A stretch of DNA of 64,000 nucleotides from Clostridium sp. UBA699 (GTDB lineage Bacteria; Bacillota; Clostridia; Clostridiales; Clostridiaceae), in the NCBI GenBank assembly GCA_002298915.1, contig DBML01000024.1, positions 1-64,000 of the forward strand, read 5' to 3'. The position numbers were made by a program, and so were the translations under genes. The notes under the pieces are model-generated. The model ran no database searches and was not told the DNA's origin. It saw only the letters and a list, made by a program, of their open reading frames with translations. Numbering within the stretch: the stretch's first letter is position 1; each line of letters opens with the position of its first letter. Below, in pieces: positions 8,399 to 16,540 of the stretch.

Positions 8399-8401
8399 TT
8401 T
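8359..8401. terminator. Bidirectional terminator
   Basis: The hairpin is AAAAAACATCAACCTG, loop TCT, CAGGCTGATGTTTTTT, with one mismatch in 16 pairs. A T-run follows on the plus strand and an A-run precedes it, so it can end transcription both ways. The stop codon of the minus-strand ThrE-type gene (8381-8379) lies inside the hairpin. Confidence 0.75.
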
Positions 8402-8846
8402 TGAATATCGCTTTGTTCAGGACCGCTGCGAGCCTGAAGGTGGAGGACACTACGAATATGCCGACAGCTATGAGGCCTGCGGTTATGAGAGTCGTGACAC
8501 CGAGGCTTATGGCCGTGTCCGTGTTGCCCTTGAGCACCTCCAGCATGGTGTCTATCATCTTGAGTCCGGGCACCAGGGGGATTACGGAACCGATAACGAA
8601 AACGGTGACAGGAGCCTTCCTTATCCTTGCCATAGCTTCTGAGTAGACTCCCGCTGCAAGGGAGCCGATGAATACAGCGTATATGGTGAAGCCTTCGTTT
8701 CCCAATGCAAGGGAGTAGGCAAGCCAGGTTATGCCAGCGCCGAGGGCGGAGAAAAACAGGTTCCTTCCCTTTATGTTGAAGATCACCGACAGTCCGAGGG
8801 TGGCCAGGCATATGAGGAGGAAATTCCTGAACAAGAGAATGGTCAT
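8379..8846 (-). CDS. Threonine/serine exporter family, small (ThrE C-terminal-type) subunit
   Basis: The protein has 155 residues and four to five hydrophobic segments. The glycine-rich IPLVPGLKMIDTM segment is characteristic of the ThrE_2 (DUF3815) half of ThrE-type threonine/serine exporters. In many Firmicutes the exporter is split into two genes, as here. The chosen ATG overlaps the stop of the upstream gene by four bases (ATGA), and GGAGGTG lies seven bases ahead; a longer frame starting ten codons earlier would run into the partner gene. Probable function is export of small hydroxy amino acids across the cell membrane, together with the partner. The substrate is inferred from the family. 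Confidence 0.8.
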   Translation of the reverse strand: MTILLFRNFLLICLATLGLSVIFNIKGRNLFFSALGAGITWLAYSLALGNEGFTIYAVFIGSLAAGVYSEAMARIRKAPVTVFVIGSVIPLVPGLKMIDTMLEVLKGNTDTAISLGVTTLITAGLIAVGIFVVSSTFRLAAVLNKAIFKKQKTSA

Positions 8847-9616
8847 ATCAGTGCACCTCCAAAAAACGCGCTCCAAAGCTTGAACACCACACCGCTGCCG
8901 GTGGCCACGCCTATGGCTATGAGGAAGGCTTCCATCGCTCGCATCATGCCAGACACAAGGTCTCCGGCTATGGTATCCCTGACCGCGTTCGTTATGGCCA
9001 GCCCGGGAACGAGAAGCGTAAGGGACCCTATGGTCGCAAGCTTAAGGTTGCCGATCAGGTTCAGGTTGAAGCAAAGGTGGCATATAAGAGTGCCTGCAAA
9101 GCCGCCGAATATGTTGATGAAGAACTCGTTTGCCTTCGCCTTCTCAAGGTAGTGCGACACGAATTTGATCAGCATACCTGCGGAGGCTGCTGCCAGGGCG
9201 TCCCTCCAGTCTCCGCCGAATACCACGGTGAAGCAGCCAGCGGCCAGTGCGCCGAAAAGTATGATGTAGCGGAGTTTGTACGGCTCCACTGCTTCGATCT
9301 CCTTAAGCTGGTTTTCTATGTTCTCAAGCGAGTAGCCCAGCCTGTTGATATTCCTCGAGAGGTCGTTTATCCTCGAAATCTTCTCCAGGTCGATAGTCCT
9401 CGCGTTCACTTGCTTCATTACAGTGAAGTTCTGCCCGTACTCCGAAGCTGCGGAGATTATAATAATGGAAGGCGTAGCGAAGGTTTCGAGCCTGTTCAGG
9501 CTGTAGGCGCTGCAAATCCTCGATATGGTCTCCTCGGCCCTGTATGTCTCGCCGCCGTTCTCAAGGATTATGCGACCGGCGTTCGATGCTATGTTTACAA
9601 TCCTGTTGATGTCCAT
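8843..9616 (-). CDS. Threonine/serine exporter family, large (ThrE N-terminal-type) subunit
   Basis: The protein has 257 residues of the ThrE_1 (DUF1212) type. A cytoplasmic N-terminal part contains the family-typical stretch GRIILENGGETYRAEETI and the strand ETFATPSIIIIS, and is followed by about five membrane segments from residue 115 on. The LVPGLAITNAVRD segment parallels the one in the small subunit. The start is the ATG that follows AGGAGGATCAGCA; an upstream in-frame start is unlikely because it lacks a ribosome-binding site. It is translationally coupled to the downstream small subunit by ATGA. The two proteins together should equal one full ThrE exporter. Confidence 0.82.
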   Translation of the reverse strand: MDINRIVNIASNAGRIILENGGETYRAEETISRICSAYSLNRLETFATPSIIIISAASEYGQNFTVMKQVNARTIDLEKISRINDLSRNINRLGYSLENIENQLKEIEAVEPYKLRYIILFGALAAGCFTVVFGGDWRDALAAASAGMLIKFVSHYLEKAKANEFFINIFGGFAGTLICHLCFNLNLIGNLKLATIGSLTLLVPGLAITNAVRDTIAGDLVSGMMRAMEAFLIAIGVATGSGVVFKLWSAFFGGALI

Positions 9617-9649
9617 TGCTGATCCTCCTGAATCATATTTAGTAGCAAT

Positions 9650-9658
9650 ATTATAGCA
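9650..9658 (-). promoter_or_regulatory. Possible promoter of the ThrE-type pair
   Basis: On the minus strand TGCTATAAT, an extended -10 element with a perfect hexamer, lies about 35 bases before the ATG. The -35 region is poor. Confidence 0.4.
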
Positions 9659-9691
9659 TAGCTTTATTAAAAATACTTTACGCAAAAACCT

Positions 9692-9719
9692 TTGAAAGAG
9701 GAATATTTTGTGCTATAAT
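9692..9719 (+). promoter_or_regulatory. purL promoter
   Basis: TTGAAA (9692-9697), a 16-base spacer and TATAAT (9714-9719) preceded by TGC (extended -10). The expected transcript start is near 9726, giving a leader of about 60 bases. No purine riboswitch fold is recognised. Confidence 0.65.
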
Positions 9720-9786
9720 AAATGCGAATAATAAATAAAGTATCAAATAAAATGTTCGTAAATATATTGTCGAGGTGAAAGTTTAT

Positions 9787-12700
9787 ATGAATAATGTAAA
9801 AAGAATTTTTGTTGAAAAACTCCCTGGATTCGACGTAGAGGCTCAGGATCTGCTGCAGGACCTGAAGGAAAGCCTTCACATACCAGGGCTTGAATCGCTG
9901 AGGATCCTGAACAGGTACGACATTTCAGGGCTGAGCGACGCTGAGCTGGAAGGGACTTTATTCACCATTTTTTCAGAAAAGACCGTAGACAAGGTTTACC
10001 GTGAAGTGGTCGAGACAGCAGCGGATGAAAAAGCTTTTGCCATAGAGTACCTGCCCGGCCAGTACGACCAGAGGGCTGACTTTGCCGCACAGTGCTCGCA
10101 GATAATCACGCTAGGTGAAAAGCCGAACATTTTATCTTCAAAGATGTATATAGTTGGCGGGAAGGTGTCGGATGTCGAGCTCGGGAAAATTAAGGAATAC
10201 TGCATAAACCCTGTAGATTCGAGGGAGGCTTCCCTGGATAAACCTGCAACTCTCGAGATGGAGGTTGAGGTGCCTGCAGACGTAGCTGTTCTGGACGGCT
10301 TCAACAAGCTGGACAGGGATGGGCTTGCCAAATTCATATCAGAGAACGGCCTTGCCATGAGCCTCGAGGACCTCGCTTTCTGCCAGAGCCATTTCGAGAA
10401 AGAGGGAAGGGACCCTTCCGTAACAGAGATAAAGGTGATAGATACATACTGGTCAGATCACTGCAGGCACACCACGTTCATGACCCAGATAGAAAACGTT
10501 GAAATAGAGGAATCCCATTTCTCAGCTCCTCTGAAGGAAGCGTACGAAAATTACGTGAGCAGCAGGGAATACGTGTACGGCGACAAAAAGAAAGAAATGT
10601 GCCTCATGGACATAGCTGTCATAGGCATGAAGGAGCTCAGGAAAAAGGGCATGCTCGACGACATGGACGTTTCAGACGAGATAAACGCCTGCAGCATAGT
10701 TGTTGAAGCGGATATTGACGGGGAGAAGGAAGAATGGCTCGTGATGTTCAAGAACGAGACACACAACCACCCTACGGAGATTGAGCCTTTCGGTGGAGCA
10801 GCCACCTGCCTCGGCGGAGCTATAAGAGACCCGCTCTCTGGAAGGTCCTACGTTTACCAGGCAATGAGGGTTACCGGCAGCGGCGACCCAAGGACAAGGA
10901 TAGAAGACACACTCAAGGGAAAACTCCCGCAGAAGAAGATAACACAGGGAGCGGCTCACGGCTACAGCTCCTACGGAAACCAGATAGGACTTGCAACCGG
11001 ACAGGTCGCTGAAATATACGACGAAGGCTACGTTGCTAAAAGGATGGAGGTAGGCGCGGTAATAGGCGCAGCTCCTAAGAAGAACGTAGTGAGGATAGCA
11101 CCTGCTCCTACCGACGTCGTCATACTCGTTGGAGGAAGGACAGGAAGGGACGGCTGCGGCGGAGCTACAGGCTCGTCCAAGGAGCACACTGAGGAGTCGA
11201 TACTCACATGCGGCTCAGAGGTGCAGAAGGGAAATGCCCCTACAGAAAGAAAGATCCAGAGGCTCTTCAGGAACCCTGCCGTCAGCACCATGATAAAGAA
11301 GTGCAACGACTTCGGCGCAGGCGGAGTGTCTGTCGCAATAGGAGAGCTTACAGAAGGGCTGAACATAGACCTTGACAAGGTCCCTAAGAAATACGAAGGG
11401 CTCGACGGAACAGAGCTTGCCATCTCGGAATCACAGGAGAGGATGGCTGTAGTAGTTGCTGCAGCGGATGCCGCCAAATTCATAGAGTTCGCAGGCGAGG
11501 AGAACCTGGAGGCAACCATAGTTGCGGAGGTTGTGGCAGAAGAGAGGCTCAGGATGACCTGGAGAGGAAAGACGATCGTCGATCTGAGCAGGGAGTTCCT
11601 CAACACGAACGGCGTAAGGCAGAGCACGAACGTTAAAGTCTCTGCTCCGGACAAGGACGGCTTCTTCTTCAAAGCTGCTGAAGGTGCAGCTGACATAGAA
11701 AAACAGTGGCTAGACACGCTCAAGGACCTGAACGTGTGCAGCCAGAAGGGCCTTGTGGAGAGGTTCGACGCCACGATCGGCACCGGAACAGTTCTTATGC
11801 CTTTCGGAGGGAAATATCAGGATACGCCGACTGAAGGTATGGTTGCAAAGCTTCCTGTCCTCAAGGGCGACACAACCACAGGAACCATCATGACATACGG
11901 CTTCAACCCTGACATAGCGAAATGGAGCCCGTTCCACGGAGCCCTCTACGCGGTGCTCGAATCGGTGGCAAAGATAGTCGCCTGCGGAGGAGACTACAGC
12001 AAAGTAAGGCTGACATTCCAGGAGTATTTTGAAAGGCTGGGCAAGGACAGCGAGAAATGGGGAAAACCATTCGCTGCACTTCTCGGAGGGCTGTACGCAC
12101 AGCAGAAATTCGGCATAGCGGCGATAGGCGGAAAGGACAGCATGTCCGGAACCTTCAACGATATCAGCGTGCCTCCGACACTCATATCCTTCGCTGTTGA
12201 CAGCGTTGACGTTAATAAAGTCATCTCGCCTGAATTCAAGGCTGCAGGCAACCACGTAATGCTGATCTCTGCTGAAAAAGACGAATACGGCATGCCAGAT
12301 TTCGATGCGCTCAAGAAGGCTTACGCAGCTGTAACTGAGCTCATAAGAAGCGGCAAGGTGATATCGGCTATGACAGTCAAGAGGGGAGGACTATGCGAAG
12401 CTGTGAGCAAGATGGCCTTCGGAAACAGGATAGGCTTCAGGTTCTCAGCAGATATTGAGGCCAGCGAGCTGTTCTTCCCTGATTACGGTGCGATCGTCAT
12501 CGAGATGAGCGCAGGCTCAGACCCTCTTGAGGAGCTTAAGGGGATAAGCTGCAAGGTTCTCGGAACAACGCAGAAGGAGGAAGCGATTTTCGTGAATGGA
12601 GCTGAGATCAAGCTCGGCAGCATGAAGGCTTCCTGGGATGCAACCCTTGAGAGCATATTCCCTTCGAAGAAGGACATAAAGAAGGATGACATGGTAAACA

Positions 12701-13545
12701 TAACCTTCGCGGGCGAGTACAAGAGGCTCCCAGTTATAAAGATTCCAAAACCTAACGTGTTCATACCGGTGTTCCCTGGAACAAACTGCGAGTACGACTC
12801 GGCAAGGGCCTTCGAGAGGGCGGGAGCAAATGCTAAAACCCTCGTGTTCAGGAACCTGACAACCAGCGACATAAACTACTCTGTCGAGCAGATGATAAAG
12901 GCGATCAAAGCTTCGCAGATAGTGATGATACCTGGAGGCTTCAGCGCGGGAGACGAACCTGACGGTTCAGGCAAGTTCATAGCAGCGGTGTTCAGGAACC
13001 CTGGATTGAAGGATGCTGTCATGGACCTCATAAAGAACAGGGACGGACTTATGCTTGGGGTATGCAACGGCTTCCAGGCCATGATAAAGCTCGGACTCGT
13101 TCCTTACGGCGAGATAAGGGACATTGACGAAGACTGCCCAACGCTGACATACAACAAGATAGGAAGGCATATATCACATGTTGCAACTACAAAGGTTGTG
13201 TCGAAGCTTTCACCGTGGCTTGCCGACGTCGAGCTTGGAGATGTTCATTCCATACCTGTTTCCCACGGCGAAGGAAGGTTCGTTATAAGGGAAGAGCTTA
13301 TGAAGGAGCTCGTAAAGAACGGGCAGGTCGCTACGCAGTATGTGGACCTCAACGGAAACCCTACCTACGATTCGATATACAATCTGAACGGCTCGGACTA
13401 CGCTGTTGAAGGCATAACAAGCCCGGATGGAAGGATATTCGGAAAGATGGGCCACTCCGAAAGGCAGGGCAGGAACGTGCTCAAGAACATCCACGGAAAC
13501 AAGGACCAGAAGATATTCGAGGCAGGAGTCAAGTACTTCAAATAA
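9787..13545 (+). CDS. purL: Phosphoribosylformylglycinamidine synthase, single-chain
   Basis: This catalyses the ATP- and glutamine-dependent conversion of FGAR to FGAM, the fourth step of de novo purine synthesis. The 1252-residue protein is the long form, in which synthase and glutaminase are fused; it matches the length used by many Clostridia and differs from the PurSLQ complex of Bacillus. The synthase part shows HNHPTEIEPFGGAATCLGG and FGAGGVSVAIGEL. The glutaminase is C-terminal, with VFPGTNCEYD, nucleophile Cys in GVCNGFQ and HGEGRF. The start was set at the ATG nine bases after GAGGTG; a GTG 12 bases earlier lies within that ribosome-binding site. No other purine gene is nearby; the gene has its own promoter and terminator. 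Confidence 0.97.
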   Translation: MNNVKRIFVEKLPGFDVEAQDLLQDLKESLHIPGLESLRILNRYDISGLSDAELEGTLFTIFSEKTVDKVYREVVETAADEKAFAIEYLPGQYDQRADFAAQCSQIITLGEKPNILSSKMYIVGGKVSDVELGKIKEYCINPVDSREASLDKPATLEMEVEVPADVAVLDGFNKLDRDGLAKFISENGLAMSLEDLAFCQSHFEKEGRDPSVTEIKVIDTYWSDHCRHTTFMTQIENVEIEESHFSAPLKEAYENYVSSREYVYGDKKKEMCLMDIAVIGMKELRKKGMLDDMDVSDEINACSIVVEADIDGEKEEWLVMFKNETHNHPTEIEPFGGAATCLGGAIRDPLSGRSYVYQAMRVTGSGDPRTRIEDTLKGKLPQKKITQGAAHGYSSYGNQIGLATGQVAEIYDEGYVAKRMEVGAVIGAAPKKNVVRIAPAPTDVVILVGGRTGRDGCGGATGSSKEHTEESILTCGSEVQKGNAPTERKIQRLFRNPAVSTMIKKCNDFGAGGVSVAIGELTEGLNIDLDKVPKKYEGLDGTELAISESQERMAVVVAAADAAKFIEFAGEENLEATIVAEVVAEERLRMTWRGKTIVDLSREFLNTNGVRQSTNVKVSAPDKDGFFFKAAEGAADIEKQWLDTLKDLNVCSQKGLVERFDATIGTGTVLMPFGGKYQDTPTEGMVAKLPVLKGDTTTGTIMTYGFNPDIAKWSPFHGALYAVLESVAKIVACGGDYSKVRLTFQEYFERLGKDSEKWGKPFAALLGGLYAQQKFGIAAIGGKDSMSGTFNDISVPPTLISFAVDSVDVNKVISPEFKAAGNHVMLISAEKDEYGMPDFDALKKAYAAVTELIRSGKVISAMTVKRGGLCEAVSKMAFGNRIGFRFSADIEASELFFPDYGAIVIEMSAGSDPLEELKGISCKVLGTTQKEEAIFVNGAEIKLGSMKASWDATLESIFPSKKDIKKDDMVNITFAGEYKRLPVIKIPKPNVFIPVFPGTNCEYDSARAFERAGANAKTLVFRNLTTSDINYSVEQMIKAIKASQIVMIPGGFSAGDEPDGSGKFIAAVFRNPGLKDAVMDLIKNRDGLMLGVCNGFQAMIKLGLVPYGEIRDIDEDCPTLTYNKIGRHISHVATTKVVSKLSPWLADVELGDVHSIPVSHGEGRFVIREELMKELVKNGQVATQYVDLNGNPTYDSIYNLNGSDYAVEGITSPDGRIFGKMGHSERQGRNVLKNIHGNKDQKIFEAGVKYFK

Positions 13546-13556
13546 TATGAATAATC

Positions 13557-13602
13557 AAGAGGAGCACAGCTTTCATTGAGGGAGTTGTGCTCCTCTTTAT
13601 AT
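13557..13602 (+). terminator. purL terminator
   Basis: The arms AAGAGGAGCACA and TGTGCTCCTCTT pair around a loop of about 20 bases and are followed by TATATATTT. Confidence 0.75.
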
Positions 13603-13663
13603 ATTTGACAGCGCCAATATTTGGTATTAAGCTATATTTATCAACTTCAGCGGAGGGATAACA

Positions 13664-14026
13664 TTGTATAAGTTTAATGGAGTTCAAATCGAGGTTGCGG
13701 AAGCAGAGAGAATTCTAAGTGAATTCAAAAAGCTATATATAAACGACAGCTTTCCTGAAAGGATATTGTACATCAACCACCTGAAACAGCATGCCGAAGA
13801 AATTTCTTTCGACAGTATACATGGCATCGGCATACAAAAAGACAAGGTGCTATACATGTACCATGAAAGGCTGAAAACGCTATACAGCACTAACTTTGAC
13901 GAGATATGCACGTACGTAGAACAGCTGGAACCATGGGAGTACATCGATTGCCTGGTTTTTGATGAAGAGATGAAATGGTTTTTGGCGCTGACTCATGATG
14001 AAAAGATATTGCGGTATAACATATAG
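13664..14026 (+). CDS. Hypothetical protein, 120 residues
   Basis: I do not recognise the family. The protein is soluble, acidic and rich in aromatic residues, with a C-terminal stretch WEYIDCLVFDEEMKWFLALT that looks like a small alpha/beta fold. The start is TTG, supported by GGAGGG eight bases upstream; no in-frame ATG is close. A TTGACA at 13605-13610 may be part of its promoter, but no good -10 was found. It is the first of three short, A+T-rich genes between purL and the VanW-type gene. Size and grouping resemble immunity-protein clusters of polymorphic toxin systems, but no toxin gene is present, so that is only a guess. Confidence 0.6.
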   Translation: MYKFNGVQIEVAEAERILSEFKKLYINDSFPERILYINHLKQHAEEISFDSIHGIGIQKDKVLYMYHERLKTLYSTNFDEICTYVEQLEPWEYIDCLVFDEEMKWFLALTHDEKILRYNI

Positions 14027-14053
14027 TTTAATGAATAATGTTAGGAGTATTTT

Positions 14054-14572
14054 ATGGCAGAAATGAATTTGGTAGTGGAAGAACTAAAAAAGATAGTTGG
14101 CCTGTCGCTTATAAGTGCCGGAAGGGCCTGCGATCTGATCTGGTTCGTATTCGGGGGAATGGTCAAAAGGGAAGATGAAAGACGGGGCTCATTTCAGGAA
14201 GCAGCTGAGTACTCGCTGCATGTTCAGTGCGCTTGGAGGTTGACGGATCCTGAAAAAATCATCGTGGGTTCAGCTGATAGATTCATCCCAAATAGCGCAA
14301 ACAATTACAGCGATAATTTCGACTGGGATGTTCAGGGTGAAAACCGATGCGATGAACAGCTTAAAGCGCTGTTCTCAGGATTTGAGGATGGGTTCATCGT
14401 TAAGGATGTTTCTGCTGACAGGTTTGGCGGACTCAAAATACATCTAGCAGAAAGTCTTCTTCTTGAAGTTTTCACGGACAATTCAACCGATGATGAAGCG
14501 TGGAGATATTTCAGGAGTGGTTGGGATTTTCCACACTTAGTTGTCACTGGCACAGGAATCTGCTGGGAATAG
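14054..14572 (+). CDS. Hypothetical protein, 172 residues
   Basis: The protein is soluble, with no recognised domain. Notable segments are SAGRACDLIWFVFGG (residues 21-35), EYSLHVQCAWRL and KIIVGSADRFIP, then a second half ending in DFPHLVVTGTGI. The pattern suggests a conserved small family rather than a spurious frame. TTAGGAG lies six bases before the ATG. It starts 27 bases after the previous hypothetical gene and ends 13 bases before the DUF2691-like gene, so the three are probably co-transcribed. Function is unknown; an immunity-like or accessory role is possible. Confidence 0.6.
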   Translation: MAEMNLVVEELKKIVGLSLISAGRACDLIWFVFGGMVKREDERRGSFQEAAEYSLHVQCAWRLTDPEKIIVGSADRFIPNSANNYSDNFDWDVQGENRCDEQLKALFSGFEDGFIVKDVSADRFGGLKIHLAESLLLEVFTDNSTDDEAWRYFRSGWDFPHLVVTGTGICWE

Positions 14573-14585
14573 AGGGGGTGAAAAT

Positions 14586-15044
14586 TTGATTGGCTTAGAT
14601 ATCAGAGTAAAGAATTGTTATAGTAACTATCTCTGCAAGTTGCTGGAAGGTGTTATTTTATTTGATTATTTCTGGGAAATTGTTCATGAGGATTTTATTT
14701 ACCTTCAGAATGGGAAGCTGAAAAGTGCGTTTTTCGGGAAACATGTTTTGAATTCTGGAGAATTCGCCGGTTGTATATCAAGAGATAACTATTATATGAT
14801 ATTTGCAGATATTAAAGCATACCCTATTAACAGTGACCTAATAGAGATAAGAACATTTGAAGATTTTATGAAAAGCTCATGCGAGATGGTCATATTGTGC
14901 ACTGATACATCATACATAGAATTCTACAGTAAGGACAGGAAGATTTTAGACAGGGTATACAACAACTGCATAAAGTATAATTTTGAGAAAGCTGAGTACA
15001 GGTCTTTAGAAGATGTCTCTAATAGAAGTTTGGTTGCTTGGTAG
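14586..15044 (+). CDS. DUF2691-like protein
   Basis: The 152-residue protein is strongly A+T-rich compared with the surrounding genes. From memory of the family, the layout fits DUF2691 of Bacillus: a start like GLDIRVKNCYSNYLCKLLEG, FDYFWEI, a central YYMIFADIKAYP, then FEDFMKSSCEMVILCTDTSY followed by IEFYSKD. The function of that family is unknown. The start is taken as TTG at 14586, eight bases after GGGGGTG; a longer frame from 14541 would overlap the previous gene by more than 30 bases and lacks a ribosome-binding site. No membrane segment is seen. It is the last gene of the three-gene accessory cluster; no terminator is obvious after it. Confidence 0.6.
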   Translation: MIGLDIRVKNCYSNYLCKLLEGVILFDYFWEIVHEDFIYLQNGKLKSAFFGKHVLNSGEFAGCISRDNYYMIFADIKAYPINSDLIEIRTFEDFMKSSCEMVILCTDTSYIEFYSKDRKILDRVYNNCIKYNFEKAEYRSLEDVSNRSLVAW

Positions 15045-15093
15045 AAGCCAGGTTTTCCGTGGAATAAATCCTATATATCCTATTTTGAAAACA

Positions 15094-15102
15094 TGATATA
15101 AT
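15094..15102 (+). promoter_or_regulatory. Possible promoter of the VanW-type gene
   Basis: TGATATAAT is an extended -10 element about 30 bases before the ATG; the -35 region is weak. Confidence 0.35.
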
Positions 15103-15133
15103 ATTAAAAATACCTCGAGGGAGGGCATATATC

Positions 15134-16483
15134 ATGAAGAAGGCATCCAAGATTCTAATACTATCTGCATTTGTTCTAGTGCTTTTCATCACAGGGTGCA
15201 CAGCAGCGGCGGACAAGAAAGCTGCCCTTGACACCAAGATATACCAGGGTATATCAATAAGAAACATCAACGTAGGCGGCATGACAAAGGACGAAGCTAA
15301 GAAAGCCGTTCAGGATGTCCTTGACAAGGAGATAGACGCCATGGAGCTCAGGTTCACATACGGCGACTGGAACCTTTCGGTGAGCGGCAGGGAGCTTAAC
15401 TCCAGGTTCAACGTTGACGAGGCGGTCCAGACCGCGTACGACTACGGAAAAACCGGCAACATAATAAAGAGGATGCTGAACATGAGGATGCTCGGCAAGG
15501 AAGGGTACAACATTCCTCTGACCTTCTCAGCAGACCTGGCGGTTGCCGAAGGCTACATCGGCAGGATAGCGGGGGACCTCAACAAGACCACTGCAGACGC
15601 GACCTTCAGGTACGAGGGGAACGGCGTTTTCACTGTGACCCCGGAGGTCAACGGCGTTAAGGTGGATGAGGCCCAGCTAAAAATGCTAATAGACGGATCG
15701 GTCAAGCCCGAAGGCGGCTTCAAAGCGATAGAGGTGCCGGCGTCCGTCGAGATGGCAAAAGTAACTGCCGACAAATGGTCGGGGATAAAGGAGAAGATTT
15801 CAGGTTTCAGCACCTCCTTCAACGCAGGGGATGTCAGCAGGAGCAGCAACATCAAGCTTGCGGCAGACACGATAAACGGAACCATTCTTTGGCCTGGAGA
15901 GGTTTTCTCCATGAACAAGGCTGTCGGCCCGAGGACTAAGGAGAACGGCTACAACGATGCGAAGATAATAGTGAACGGAGAGCTCGTGCCGGGTCTTGCC
16001 GGCGGCATATGCCAGGCCACCACAACGGTTTACAACGCAGCCCTTTTGGCAAACCTTGAAATAGTCGAGAGGCACCCTCATTCACTGAAGGTCGCATACA
16101 TCGCTGCAAGCAGGGACGCTACGATATCCGGAAGCACCCTGGACCTTAAGTTCAGGAACACGACCAGCGCTCCTATATACATCGAAGCCTATACCCGGAC
16201 AGGAACGATAACCGTAAACTTCTACGGGACCAACGACCATCCGGAGCAGACAGTGAAGATAGTATCGGAGGTGCTATACACTATACCGGCATCTACACAG
16301 TACATCTACGACTCATCGCTGGCGCAAGGCGTGGAGATATGGAAGACGAAGCCTTCCAGCGGCATGAAGTCCAGGGCATACAGGCAGATATACGTGAACG
16401 GGGAGCTGATCAGCAGCAAGCTCCTTTCAACTGACACCTACCAGCCTCAGACAGGCAAGCTCAGGATAGGCACCGCACAGTAA
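15134..16483 (+). CDS. VanW-family lipoprotein with peptidoglycan-binding-like domain
   Basis: The protein has 449 residues. A lipoprotein signal ends in ITGC with Cys22 as the likely lipidated residue, so the protein should be anchored outside the cell membrane. Residues about 60-200 resemble the PG_binding_4 domain often found ahead of VanW (start GISIRNINVGGMTKDEAKKA). Residues about 215-350 carry the VanW domain, with FSMNKAVGPRTKENGY and GGICQATTTVYNAAL. A C-terminal extension of about 100 residues follows. The group is widespread in Clostridia; an envelope or peptidoglycan role is assumed, and the enzymatic function is not established. CGAGGGAGGG lies upstream of the ATG. A bidirectional terminator separates it from proA. 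Confidence 0.85.
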   Translation: MKKASKILILSAFVLVLFITGCTAAADKKAALDTKIYQGISIRNINVGGMTKDEAKKAVQDVLDKEIDAMELRFTYGDWNLSVSGRELNSRFNVDEAVQTAYDYGKTGNIIKRMLNMRMLGKEGYNIPLTFSADLAVAEGYIGRIAGDLNKTTADATFRYEGNGVFTVTPEVNGVKVDEAQLKMLIDGSVKPEGGFKAIEVPASVEMAKVTADKWSGIKEKISGFSTSFNAGDVSRSSNIKLAADTINGTILWPGEVFSMNKAVGPRTKENGYNDAKIIVNGELVPGLAGGICQATTTVYNAALLANLEIVERHPHSLKVAYIAASRDATISGSTLDLKFRNTTSAPIYIEAYTRTGTITVNFYGTNDHPEQTVKIVSEVLYTIPASTQYIYDSSLAQGVEIWKTKPSSGMKSRAYRQIYVNGELISSKLLSTDTYQPQTGKLRIGTAQ

Positions 16484-16493
16484 GAAAATCTAT

Positions 16494-16540
16494 AAAAAAG
16501 GAGGATTCGAAACCGTTCTGGTTCCGCATCCTCCTTTTAT
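16494..16540. terminator. Bidirectional terminator between the VanW-type gene and proA
   Basis: AAAAGGAGGAT pairs with ATCCTCCTTTT around about 21 bases, with an A-run before and a T-run after, so it serves both convergent genes. The stop codon of proA touches its end. Confidence 0.75.
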
